26,032 bases of DNA from Methanobacteriota archaeon (GTDB lineage: Archaea; Thermoplasmatota; Thermoplasmata; RBG-16-68-12). The DNA lies in contig VBLR01000116.1 in NCBI GenBank assembly GCA_005878665.1, positions 1-26,032 of the forward strand, given 5' to 3'. Positions 1 to 6,852 of this stretch are shown in pieces. Below the pieces are notes generated by a model. It made no database searches. It was not told the origin of the DNA and saw nothing but the letters and a program-made list of their open reading frames with translations. Made by a program: the position numbers and the translations under genes. Numbering within the stretch: position 1 is the first letter of the stretch; each line of letters starts with the position of its first letter.

Positions 1-1
1 C

Positions 2-61
2 CCGACGTTGGTCCAGCTCGGCCTCGACTATTGGGAGAGTCCGCGTTGCTGCGTCATGTGA
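2..61 (+). CDS. possible 3' end of an upstream gene (partial)
   Basis: The frame starting at base 2 is open to a TGA at 59-61 and encodes a 19-residue tail ending LDYWESPRCCVM. The residue mix looks like a real C-terminus, but another frame is also open here, to a TAG at 94-96, and nothing upstream is visible. No family can be named. The stretch from 62 to 148 holds no gene that I can see; it contains two GCAAACCG copies (103-118) upstream of the next promoter. Confidence 0.25.
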   Translation, partial: PTLVQLGLDYWESPRCCVM

Positions 62-148
62 TTCGGGTCTTCAATTCGAGTCCGTTCCCTCCATAGAAAA
101 TGCAAACCGACGCAAACCGCGAATTCTCGCGGGGAGGAGGAAAAGGGA

Positions 149-170
149 CACGGTTAAATACCGTGTTATA
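149..170 (+). promoter_or_regulatory. TATA box inside an inverted repeat, promoter of the HTH gene
   Basis: TTAAATA at 154-160 is a good archaeal TATA box. It sits in the centre of a perfect 6-bp inverted repeat, CACGGT-TAAAT-ACCGTG (149-165). A second AT-rich hexamer, GTTATA, follows at 165-170. A further inverted repeat, GGTCC-cagac-GGACC (184-197), lies between the box and the ATG at 210. A protein bound at 149-165 would block TBP, so autoregulation by the HTH protein is a reasonable inference. Confidence 0.55.
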
Positions 171-209
171 CAGTATTCAGTCCGGTCCCAGACGGACCAG
201 GCGCGCCGG

Positions 210-596
210 ATGCTTCAACCCCAAGAGCTCGTAGTCGCTAGGCTGCTTCCCACAATCCGCGCGCGGTTGGCCCGGGAGTTGCTGCACACGTACAAAATGA
301 AGCAAGTGGACGTCGCACGGTCGATGGGCATCACGCAAGCGGCGGTGAGCCACTACAATACGCAGAGCCGCGGCGTGGACCAGGAAATGCTCCGGCTCTT
401 CCCGGAGATCAAACCTTATGTGCATGAGCTCTCCGAACAGATCGCCCATGGGATGACGCTCTCGGACCAGATTGCGAGCGTGAACGAGTTCTGTTCCGGC
501 CTGATGCTCACGGCCCGATTCTGTGAGTATCACAAGAGCATGGGGGACATTGATCCCCACTGCACGGCTTGTTTCCCTTCTCCCCCCAGACCGTAG
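210..596 (+). CDS. archaeal HTH transcriptional regulator (COG2522-like)
   Basis: This is a 128-residue DNA-binding protein of the type annotated as a predicted archaeal transcriptional regulator. A helix-turn-helix covers about residues 22-52, with the recognition-helix pattern MGITQAAVSHY typical of XRE-like domains. The C-terminal third is rich in possible metal ligands: C95, C105, H108, C118 and C121, the last two as a CxxC. That part could bind zinc or an iron-sulfur cluster, giving a redox or metal input; this is inference. The ATG at 210 is the only good start and lies about 50 nt below the TATA box, so the mRNA has a short leader. The gene ends 4 bp from the end of the convergent gmd gene. 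The target genes are unknown; the inverted repeat over its own promoter suggests autoregulation. Confidence 0.8.
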   Translation: MLQPQELVVARLLPTIRARLARELLHTYKMKQVDVARSMGITQAAVSHYNTQSRGVDQEMLRLFPEIKPYVHELSEQIAHGMTLSDQIASVNEFCSGLMLTARFCEYHKSMGDIDPHCTACFPSPPRP

Positions 597-600
597 CGGG

Positions 601-1581
601 TCATTTCGGCCCGCGGGACCCGTCGAGGGCCTCGATGTCCGCCTCGACCATGATTTTTGCGAGGTCCTTGAAGTTTGTCTTCGCCCGCCATCCGAGAATG
701 CGTTTTGCCTTCCTTGCGTCGCCGCGGAGGTTGTAAATCTCCGAGGGGCGAAAGTGCTTCTCGTCGATCTTCACGTGCCCCTCCCAATCCGAGATGCCCG
801 CGACCCGGAACGCCTCCTCCACAAACTCACGAACGGAATGGGCCTCGCCCGTCGCGCCCACGAAGTCATCCGGGTCCTTTCGCTGCAGGATCCGCCACAT
901 CAAGTCGACGAATTCCGGCGCGTAGCCCCAGTCCCGCTTCGCATCCAGGTTTCCGAGGGTGATCGTCTTCGCGAGACCATGGTGGATCTTCGCCACGCCG
1001 TGGCTCACCTTTCGCGTGAGGAACTCGAGACCGCGTCTCTCGGATTCGTGATTGAACAGGATGCCGTTGGAAACGAACAGGCCGTGGGCTTCCCGGTAGT
1101 TCACGCATGCCCAGTACGCGTAGACCTTCGCGACCCCGTAGGGGCTCCGAGGGTAAAAGGGCGTGCTCTCGTCCTGCGGCTCGCGGTCCACCTTGCCGAA
1201 CATCTCGCTCGACGAGGCTTGGTACACCTTGGCATCCGGCGCATAGGCGCGAACCGCCTCGAGCACGCGTACCGCGCCGATGCCGGTGATCTCGCCCGTG
1301 AGGACCGGTTGCACGAAGGACGTCGCAACAAACGACTGTGCGGCGAGATTGTACACCTCGTCCGGCTCACTCTCTTTCACCGCGGCGTTCAAAGACGATT
1401 GGTCGATGAGATCGCCATCCAACAACGAGACGCGGTCCACGAGGTGCTGGATGTTTCCGATATTGGGGATGCTCAAGCGGCGGACGAGTCCGTGGACTTC
1501 GTAGCCCTTCTTCAGGAGGAGTTCCATAAGGAACGAACCGTCTTGCCCCGTCGCGCCGGTGACAAGAGCGGACTTTGCCAT
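601..1581 (-). CDS. gmd: GDP-mannose 4,6-dehydratase
   Basis: This cytoplasmic extended-SDR enzyme converts GDP-mannose to GDP-4-keto-6-deoxymannose, the precursor of GDP-rhamnose, GDP-fucose and related deoxysugars. The protein is 326 residues, slightly short for the family. The Rossmann motif TGATGQDG lies at residues 8-15, the catalytic SSSE at 123-126 and the YxxxK motif (YGVAK) at 148-152. The frame is open 71 codons further upstream, but the residues before MAKSALVTG do not fit the family, and a TATA box at 1606-1612 lies about 28 nt above the chosen ATG, so the transcript is nearly leaderless. It is the last gene of the minus-strand glycan cluster, 140 bp after the first GT4 gene, and probably has its own promoter. 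No reductase to finish a deoxysugar is present in the window, so the final sugar is unknown. Confidence 0.93.
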   Translation of the reverse strand: MAKSALVTGATGQDGSFLMELLLKKGYEVHGLVRRLSIPNIGNIQHLVDRVSLLDGDLIDQSSLNAAVKESEPDEVYNLAAQSFVATSFVQPVLTGEITGIGAVRVLEAVRAYAPDAKVYQASSSEMFGKVDREPQDESTPFYPRSPYGVAKVYAYWACVNYREAHGLFVSNGILFNHESERRGLEFLTRKVSHGVAKIHHGLAKTITLGNLDAKRDWGYAPEFVDLMWRILQRKDPDDFVGATGEAHSVREFVEEAFRVAGISDWEGHVKIDEKHFRPSEIYNLRGDARKAKRILGWRAKTNFKDLAKIMVEADIEALDGSRGPK

Positions 1582-1605
1582 CGCGCGGCGAACCCATCTC
1601 CCGCT

Positions 1606-1612
1606 CTTTATC
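1606..1612 (-). promoter_or_regulatory. TATA box of gmd
   Basis: On the minus strand this reads GATAAAG, preceded by an A-rich BRE-like tract (CAAAAC). Its centre lies about 28 nt from the gmd ATG. It falls in the 140-bp gap between the GT4 gene and gmd, which otherwise holds nothing recognisable. Confidence 0.5.
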
Positions 1613-1721
1613 GTTTTGATGCGACCACATGAGAGTGCTGCGAGACCTATCCGAGCATCGACGAGGCGGGCCCGAGCCACGCTGTCGTCTTCGAACCTCC
1701 GCCAACGCGGAGGTCGTGGCC

Positions 1722-2792
1722 CTACATCCCGACTGCGGTTTCCATCTTCGCCAGGAAAGTGGCAACGTCGAACTGTCGGGCGCGGTCGATGCACGCATCC
1801 CGCATGGACTGCAAGGCCGTATCGTCCAGGGAGGCGATGCGGGATGCGAACGCGTCCGCGGTCGGCGGGAGTAGGAAACCGGTCCTCCCGTCGACGATCG
1901 TTTCGCGATGACCGCCTTCATCCGTCGCGAGGACGCACTTCCCGGAGGCCATCGCTTCGACGGGAGTCATGCCGAAGTCCTCGTCCACCGCCGTACTGAT
2001 GACGCCCCGGCAACATGCATACAGGTCCCGCAAAGTCGCCTCCGGCACCTCGCCGCCCATCGTCACGTTCGCCGGAGGATTCAGCGACGCCACGTATCGT
2101 TCGGCGCGATCCCCCTTCGAGAATCCGCCAACGATCGTCAGCCCCTCTCTCGGAAGACGTCGAAAGATCTCGAGTTGGAGCTCGATGCGCTTCTCCGGAT
2201 AGAGTCGATTCACGGAGAGCCATTGGTGGCCGAGGCCATTGAATCGAAAGCGTGACGTGTCGACGGGAGGATGGATGACGTCTGCCTCGCGATGGTAATA
2301 TCGTCGAACGCGTGCCTTGACGTTCTCGCTGTTCACGATGATGCGGTCGCAGGACCGCACCGCACGACGGTCCCATGTTCCGTGGACGGTGGTCCACGTG
2401 CTCGCAACGAGCCGGCGGCCCAGCGGGAGACGTGCCTGCACCGCATCGCGCTGGTCGTAGAACATCCGGGTCGGCGTGTGGCAGTAGTAGAGGTTCGGAT
2501 GGTGGTGACGCGCGGCGTAGTGAGCCCAGTTCCCGGAGAGCACGTATTTCGCATAGCCCGGGAACCGCGCCCGCGAGAACTTCCGGCTCGCGTCAATCTG
2601 CTTGAACGGCGGACCGGGGTGGAGAGTGCCGAGCGAGATGACGTTGACGTCGCCGAACCCAGCCCGGGCGGGCAGTGCGGGGTCGTACGAGGTCGTGATG
2701 AGGTCTGCTTGAAAATGTCGTGCAAGAGTCAATACCAGGCGCTCTGCGCCTCCGATCGTTTCCAAGTAGTCGTGGAAGATGGCAACCTTCAC
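1722..2792 (-). CDS. GT4-family glycosyltransferase
   Basis: This 356-residue retaining glycosyltransferase has a GT-B fold and probably transfers a sugar from a nucleotide-sugar donor to a surface glycan or lipid-linked precursor on the cytoplasmic face. The N-terminal acceptor domain begins MKVAIFHDYLETIGGAER, typical of GT4. The C-terminal donor domain has the R/K site in NRLYPEKR (residues 195-202) and the E-x7-E motif EDFGMTPVE (E271/E279). Other family marks are CHTP near 104-107 and PPVDTSRF near 175-182. It is 4 bp downstream of the methyltransferase stop-to-start junction, so the two are probably co-transcribed and coupled. It is a close paralogue of the gene at 3583-4680 and aligns with it without gaps by eye through about residue 285. 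Donor and acceptor cannot be read from the sequence. Confidence 0.9.
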   Translation of the reverse strand: MKVAIFHDYLETIGGAERLVLTLARHFQADLITTSYDPALPARAGFGDVNVISLGTLHPGPPFKQIDASRKFSRARFPGYAKYVLSGNWAHYAARHHHPNLYYCHTPTRMFYDQRDAVQARLPLGRRLVASTWTTVHGTWDRRAVRSCDRIIVNSENVKARVRRYYHREADVIHPPVDTSRFRFNGLGHQWLSVNRLYPEKRIELQLEIFRRLPREGLTIVGGFSKGDRAERYVASLNPPANVTMGGEVPEATLRDLYACCRGVISTAVDEDFGMTPVEAMASGKCVLATDEGGHRETIVDGRTGFLLPPTADAFASRIASLDDTALQSMRDACIDRARQFDVATFLAKMETAVGM

Positions 2793-2796
2793 GCGG

Positions 2797-3534
2797 TCAC
2801 CCGGGCCTTCGCAAGACGAGCATCGCGACCGCTTGCGTCTCGGGAATTGATCGGGCGATGGAGGCCTCCGCCTCGGTCCCTTCTCGCCACGTGGACCCTT
2901 GGCGAACCGAGTATCGTTCCGTTTCCCGCGTCCATCCTGCGGTGGCGCGTCCCAACCGCTCGCGATCGTATGCGCGCTGGTGGCGATCTTCCTCCGGAAT
3001 GCCGTAGGGGACGGTGAGGACGAGGATGCCGTTCGGACGGATCAGGGAGCGGAGTGCGGCCATCAACCGAAAGTCGTCGTCGGCGGCCCGGTGTGGATCG
3101 TACCAGCCAAGGCCCACGTGCTCCAGGGTGCTCACGATCGTTGCGGCGTCAAAGGACCCTTGCTTGAACGGCGGCCGTCTCATGTCCGCGAGGACGAAAT
3201 CCGGGCCGCTCCCACGGATCGGGAACGGTGTGAGGTCCACGGCCGCGACCCGGTACCCCATCGCGGCGAGGAAGAGCGGCAACGGAGACCATCGCGAGCC
3301 GACATCGAGGATCCGACTCCCGGGGGGCAGCCGCAAGCCGCCAATGACGAACGGAATTTCTGCAATCCGTTCCGTGAGATGAAGCGCGCGTCGGACCCCG
3401 CGGGGCCACACCCGGGTCAACGTCTCGCGGAGCTTGGCGTGGCCTTCGAGGAGCCAGCCGAGCACTCGCCAACCGTACGTATACGCGAAACGAGCTGGCC
3501 AAGCGAACTCCGGCGGATTAGGGAGACGACTCAT
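2797..3534 (-). CDS. class I SAM-dependent methyltransferase
   Basis: This is a 245-residue Rossmann-fold methyltransferase. Motif I, ILDVGSRWSPLP, is at about residues 75-86. The acidic end of beta-2 is D100 (AAVDLTPF), motif III is LADMRRPPF around D117, and the post-motif STLEHVGLG is at about 135-143. The N-terminal 70 residues are an extra helical segment rich in Trp and Arg. Its place between two GT4 genes and 4 bp before one of them suggests that it methylates a sugar of the glycan, or the lipid carrier, made by the cluster. The substrate is inferred from context only. The ATG at 3534 gives a natural N-terminus; no convincing TATA box is seen in the 48-bp gap above it, so it is probably transcribed from further upstream. 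Confidence 0.8.
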   Translation of the reverse strand: MSRLPNPPEFAWPARFAYTYGWRVLGWLLEGHAKLRETLTRVWPRGVRRALHLTERIAEIPFVIGGLRLPPGSRILDVGSRWSPLPLFLAAMGYRVAAVDLTPFPIRGSGPDFVLADMRRPPFKQGSFDAATIVSTLEHVGLGWYDPHRAADDDFRLMAALRSLIRPNGILVLTVPYGIPEEDRHQRAYDRERLGRATAGWTRETERYSVRQGSTWREGTEAEASIARSIPETQAVAMLVLRRPG

Positions 3535-3582
3535 CCCAGACCCCCAGTCATTCGCGGCATTCGTCCGCGATGACGCGAACCG

Positions 3583-4680
3583 CTATTTCCTCGCATCGGC
3601 TCCCTCGACAGTCGCCCGCACGATCGATTGCATCCTGTCGACGAAAACACGTGCGGCGAACGCAGCCGCGCGCCGCTGGCATGAACCGCGCATCTGCTCT
3701 AGACCCTCTGCAGTCGTCGACGAAATCGCCGCCGCAAGGGCCACCGCGGTCGACGGGACAAGCCACCCCGTTTCCCCGGGTACGACTGTTTCGCGGTACC
3801 CTCCTTCGTCCACGGCGACGACCGCCTTGCCCGCAGCCATTGCTTCGACGGGGGTGAGCCCGAAGTCTTCGCCCTCCGATACTGCGACAAGGCCGCGGCA
3901 TGTTGCGTACAGATCCACCAGTCTGGCCTCCGGGATTTCCCCGAGGAATTCCACGTTCTCGGGCGGGTCGAGGGAACGAACCATCCGGTCCGCATCGATG
4001 CCCAACTGGGCTCCTCCGACGACGACCAGTCGCTCCCGAGGCAGCCGGCGGAACGTTTCGACGAGGAGCCTCACGCGCTTCTCATGAGACAGCCGGCTCA
4101 CCGCAAGCCACTCGACGCCGATCCGCCCGAACCGATAGCGCGACGTGTCGACGGGTGGATACACCACTTCGGCTGTCCGGTGAAGGAAGCGCTCGATTCT
4201 CGCCTCCACATTGCGGCTGTTCGCGACGATTGTCTGGACGGCCGCCACGGCGGCCTCGTACTCGGGTCGTCTCCGTTCGATCCACCGCTGCGCGGCCCAG
4301 CGCCGAACTCGCGGGAGCGAGGACAAGAACGAGTCGTGGAGATCGTAGAACACCCGTACAGGGGTGTGGCAATACCACAGGTTCGGGCGCAGCCTCGGAG
4401 CGGCGAACACCGCCCAGTTCCCCGAGAGAAGGTAGACGTCGTGATCAGGGATCGCGTACTCTCGAAATGCGCGCGCCTGGCGGTCTTGACGCATCGGAGG
4501 CATCCGCGGGACCCGCGCGATTTCCGTCACGCGGACCTTCGGCATGCCGGCGCGCCCAGGTAACGTTGGATCGAGGTCGGTGACGTACAGGTCGGCGTCG
4601 AATGCCGCGGCAAGGGTGAGTGCGACGCGCTCTCCGCCGCCGATGAAGCGAAGGTGGTCGTGGAGGACGGCGACGCGCAT
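3583..4680 (-). CDS. GT4-family glycosyltransferase (paralogue of the 1722-2792 gene)
   Basis: This is a 365-residue GT-B glycosyltransferase. It begins MRVAVLHDHLRFIGGGER, has CHTPVRVFYD at about 104-113, PPVDTSRYRF at about 175-184, the SRLSHEKR donor-site segment at 195-202 and the E-x7-E motif EDFGLTPVE (E271/E279). These numbers match the 1722-2792 protein position for position, so the pair arose by duplication. The frame stays open far upstream, through the neighbouring membrane-protein gene, but only the part after the ATG at 4680 resembles a protein family, and a TATA box lies 29 nt above it. The stop is 48 bp above the methyltransferase start. The sugar transferred is not predictable. 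Confidence 0.9.
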   Translation of the reverse strand: MRVAVLHDHLRFIGGGERVALTLAAAFDADLYVTDLDPTLPGRAGMPKVRVTEIARVPRMPPMRQDRQARAFREYAIPDHDVYLLSGNWAVFAAPRLRPNLWYCHTPVRVFYDLHDSFLSSLPRVRRWAAQRWIERRRPEYEAAVAAVQTIVANSRNVEARIERFLHRTAEVVYPPVDTSRYRFGRIGVEWLAVSRLSHEKRVRLLVETFRRLPRERLVVVGGAQLGIDADRMVRSLDPPENVEFLGEIPEARLVDLYATCRGLVAVSEGEDFGLTPVEAMAAGKAVVAVDEGGYRETVVPGETGWLVPSTAVALAAAISSTTAEGLEQMRGSCQRRAAAFAARVFVDRMQSIVRATVEGADARK

Positions 4681-4704
4681 CGCCGCCGCGGATGCGATGG
4701 ACCC

Positions 4705-4713
4705 GGATAAAAG
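4705..4713 (-). promoter_or_regulatory. TATA box of the second GT4 gene
   Basis: The minus strand reads CTTTTATCC here, centred about 29 nt above the ATG at 4680. It lies in the 41-bp gap after the membrane-protein stop (4722), suggesting that the glycan genes from 4680 downward have their own promoter as well as any read-through. Confidence 0.5.
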
Positions 4714-4721
4714 CGTGCGGC

Positions 4722-6419
4722 TCAACACGTCGACGGCGTGCAGCCCCAGGCGATCCAGTAGAGTCGAGCGTATCCGTTGTCGAAGACCTTGACGAACGGG
4801 GACGCGTCGAATCTCTCGATGACCGTCGCGTTCATGGGTGCGGCGGTTTCCCACGGCGTGAGACGGACGCCGGCCTCCATGTCGCGGTCGATCCAGATGT
4901 ACGTGCCGTTCTTCCGGCCGGACGGCGACTCGATCCCGACGAGTCCCGCATACGGATCCGCGAGGGAGTCGGGGAGAAACGGAGCCCGGGTCCGGTCCCA
5001 GGTGGCGTTCAATCCGCCGAATCCGAAGACCGTAGTCGACCCCTGGTGATCCGACACGACGAGGCCGCTCGCGTAGTCCCTCGCCCAATACGCCGGGTCC
5101 AGGGCCGCGGGGATTGTCCCCTCCCGCCAGCCCGCGAGGGTCGACGGGGGCGGGATGCCAGCGACCGCGTTGGCGGCGAGGAGGACGCCGCACATCCCGA
5201 CGGCGAAGGTCCGCTTCCCGCCGCGAAGGCCGGCGAGGTCCAACAGGCGGAAGAACCCGATTCCCGCGAAGATCGCGAGGGGGACCATCAGGTACTCCGA
5301 GTGCCGATACGGAATCAGGACGCGAGGGGCGGCGGCGATTCCGACAGCGGCGGATCCGAGGAGCGCGACGAGCCAGCCATTCACCTGAAGCCCGTCCGCG
5401 AGGAAATCGCCGAATGGCCGGCCCGAGGCCGAGAACGACAAGAGGAGGACCAGCGGGACGAAGTAGAGGAGGCCGATCGCGGGCACCCGAAACGTCGTCC
5501 CCGGGACCCCGATAGCGACCGAGACCACGCCGATCACGAAGATCGTCCCGAAGGCCGCCGTGTATGCGATCGCGGGCCGGCGGAGCGCCGGATACCTCGG
5601 CCGATACCGCCACGAGAATCGGCTTCGCACGAAGATGATTCCTCCAAGGAGAACCAGGCCCGCCGGAAACAAGGCGAGCAACGCCCACCACGGTTGGATG
5701 TTCACATCCGGCAGGATCGACTCCCGAAACGTTGCGGCGTACCCGAGCCAATACGCAAACGTGCCGGCGAGGAGGACGCTCGCGAACGTCACCTCTCGCT
5801 TCGCGCCCGGCGTCCACCGCCATGGACGGGCGAGGCCCTCGAGGACGATCGTCCCGAGGACCATGACGAGGAAAAAGTACAGGGAGAGGTGATGGGTCGC
5901 GATGAGGGTCGCCGTCACCAGGAGGAGCGGGATCATCGCGCGACGGTCCGTCCGGAGGCGGACGAAACACAGGAGACCGACGAGGGCGAGGAGCTCCCCG
6001 ACGGTCGCGGGCGCTGTGTGTGCCGTCGTGTAGGCGACCGGGATCGCACCGGCGAGGAACGCGGCCGCGAACAGGGCGAAACGGTCGTCGCCGGCCATCC
6101 GATGCGCGACCAGGAATGTGGGGAGGACGGCGAGGGCGCCCAGGATCGGGACGAGCAGGTTGATTGTCGTCGGCACATCGAGCCCGCCAAGGTCCACGAC
6201 TCCGGCCTGCGCGAAAAACATGCCCGGGAAATACGGATAGGTGACGCCCCATCCGTAGTACGTCGTCGAGAGATGATCGCCGCGGACGAGCGCTCGCAGG
6301 ATCGAAAAGTACTCGCCGGTGTCGGATCCCCAGTAGAGGAAAGACCAGAGCGGCGAGAGTCGCACCGCGATTGAGACGAGCGCGACCGCGGCCAACGCCA
6401 CAACGGTCGACTTCCTCAT
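4722..6419 (-). CDS. polytopic membrane protein, GT-C glycosyltransferase-like
   Basis: This 565-residue protein has about twelve hydrophobic segments in its first 420 residues and a soluble tail of about 150 residues, the layout of GT-C enzymes that use lipid-phosphate sugars (PMT/STT3-like). The first membrane segment (about residues 6-22) is followed by an outside loop with WGSDTGEYFSI; D33 and E36 are good candidates for the acidic catalytic residues that GT-C enzymes keep in this loop. The second loop contains TYPYFPGMFF. The tail contains Asn-x-Thr sequons and Trp-rich stretches. It is the first gene of the minus-strand glycan cluster, with a promoter 26 nt upstream, so it may transfer or extend the sugar made by the GT4 enzymes on the outer face. 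A non-enzymatic membrane protein cannot be excluded, because no exact family is recognised. Confidence 0.7.
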   Translation of the reverse strand: MRKSTVVALAAVALVSIAVRLSPLWSFLYWGSDTGEYFSILRALVRGDHLSTTYYGWGVTYPYFPGMFFAQAGVVDLGGLDVPTTINLLVPILGALAVLPTFLVAHRMAGDDRFALFAAAFLAGAIPVAYTTAHTAPATVGELLALVGLLCFVRLRTDRRAMIPLLLVTATLIATHHLSLYFFLVMVLGTIVLEGLARPWRWTPGAKREVTFASVLLAGTFAYWLGYAATFRESILPDVNIQPWWALLALFPAGLVLLGGIIFVRSRFSWRYRPRYPALRRPAIAYTAAFGTIFVIGVVSVAIGVPGTTFRVPAIGLLYFVPLVLLLSFSASGRPFGDFLADGLQVNGWLVALLGSAAVGIAAAPRVLIPYRHSEYLMVPLAIFAGIGFFRLLDLAGLRGGKRTFAVGMCGVLLAANAVAGIPPPSTLAGWREGTIPAALDPAYWARDYASGLVVSDHQGSTTVFGFGGLNATWDRTRAPFLPDSLADPYAGLVGIESPSGRKNGTYIWIDRDMEAGVRLTPWETAAPMNATVIERFDASPFVKVFDNGYARLYWIAWGCTPSTC

Positions 6420-6441
6420 TCGCTCGCGAACCGGCCCCCGC

Positions 6442-6448
6442 TAATAAA
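6442..6448 (-). promoter_or_regulatory. TATA box of the GT-C-like gene and glycan cluster
   Basis: On the minus strand the sequence is GCTTTATTAG, centred 26 nt from the ATG at 6419, which predicts a leaderless mRNA. It forms a divergent promoter region with the box at 6495-6502. Confidence 0.6.
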
Positions 6449-6494
6449 GCGTTATCCGCCTGTTCGTTGCGCGTCCGGAAAACATTGACGCAAA

Positions 6495-6502
6495 CTATTT
6501 CT
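6495..6502 (+). promoter_or_regulatory. TATA box of the zinc-ribbon membrane protein gene
   Basis: CTATTTCT follows a GCAAA BRE-like stretch and is centred about 28 nt above the ATG at 6526. It is a weaker match than its divergent partner. Confidence 0.4.
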
Positions 6503-6525
6503 CCGCCGCCTTTCTGTCCCGCGCG

Positions 6526-6852
6526 ATGGCGCGCCGCTGCCCCGAGTGTTACGCAGAACTTCCCGAGGACGCGGTATGGGTGTGCCCGACGTGCAAGTAC
6601 ACGCTTCGGACTCCCGCCACCGCGAAGGCGGGCATCGTGTTCATGGTCCTCGGCTTGGCGCTCCTGGGCGCATTCGTGTATGGTCCGGATCAGATCGGTC
6701 TGAGGTCGGGTCTCGTGCCGACGGACCTCGCCAACCTCACGATCGCGAACTTCCCGCTCCTGGTCCTCGGCGCGTTCGGGATCGGCGCGTTCCTCGTCGC
6801 GACCGCTGCCCTGAAAATCCGATCCGAGCAGGCGCGGGTCGCGGCCGCCTAG
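6526..6852 (+). CDS. zinc-ribbon protein with two membrane segments
   Basis: This 108-residue protein has an N-terminal zinc ribbon (C5-x2-C8 and C20-x2-C23) followed by two hydrophobic segments at about residues 34-52 and 74-96, and a short basic tail. The ribbon should be cytoplasmic, with both termini inside. Proteins with this layout are common in archaea and mostly uncharacterised; no function is assigned. The ATG at 6526 is supported by the ribbon starting at once (MARRCPEC) and by the promoter spacing. The last 4 bp overlap the end of the convergent DP2 gene, and the overlap shows no terminator. Confidence 0.75.
   Translation: MARRCPECYAELPEDAVWVCPTCKYTLRTPATAKAGIVFMVLGLALLGAFVYGPDQIGLRSGLVPTDLANLTIANFPLLVLGAFGIGAFLVATAALKIRSEQARVAAA

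Noticed and set aside
1..100. A tRNA 3' end, suggested by TTCAATTCGAGTCC near 71-84
   Set aside because: The stems do not pair as a T arm, and no matching acceptor or anticodon arm is seen upstream.
1582..1794. N-terminal extension of Gmd
   Set aside because: The added residues do not resemble the family, and the TATA box at 1606-1612 would lie inside the extension.
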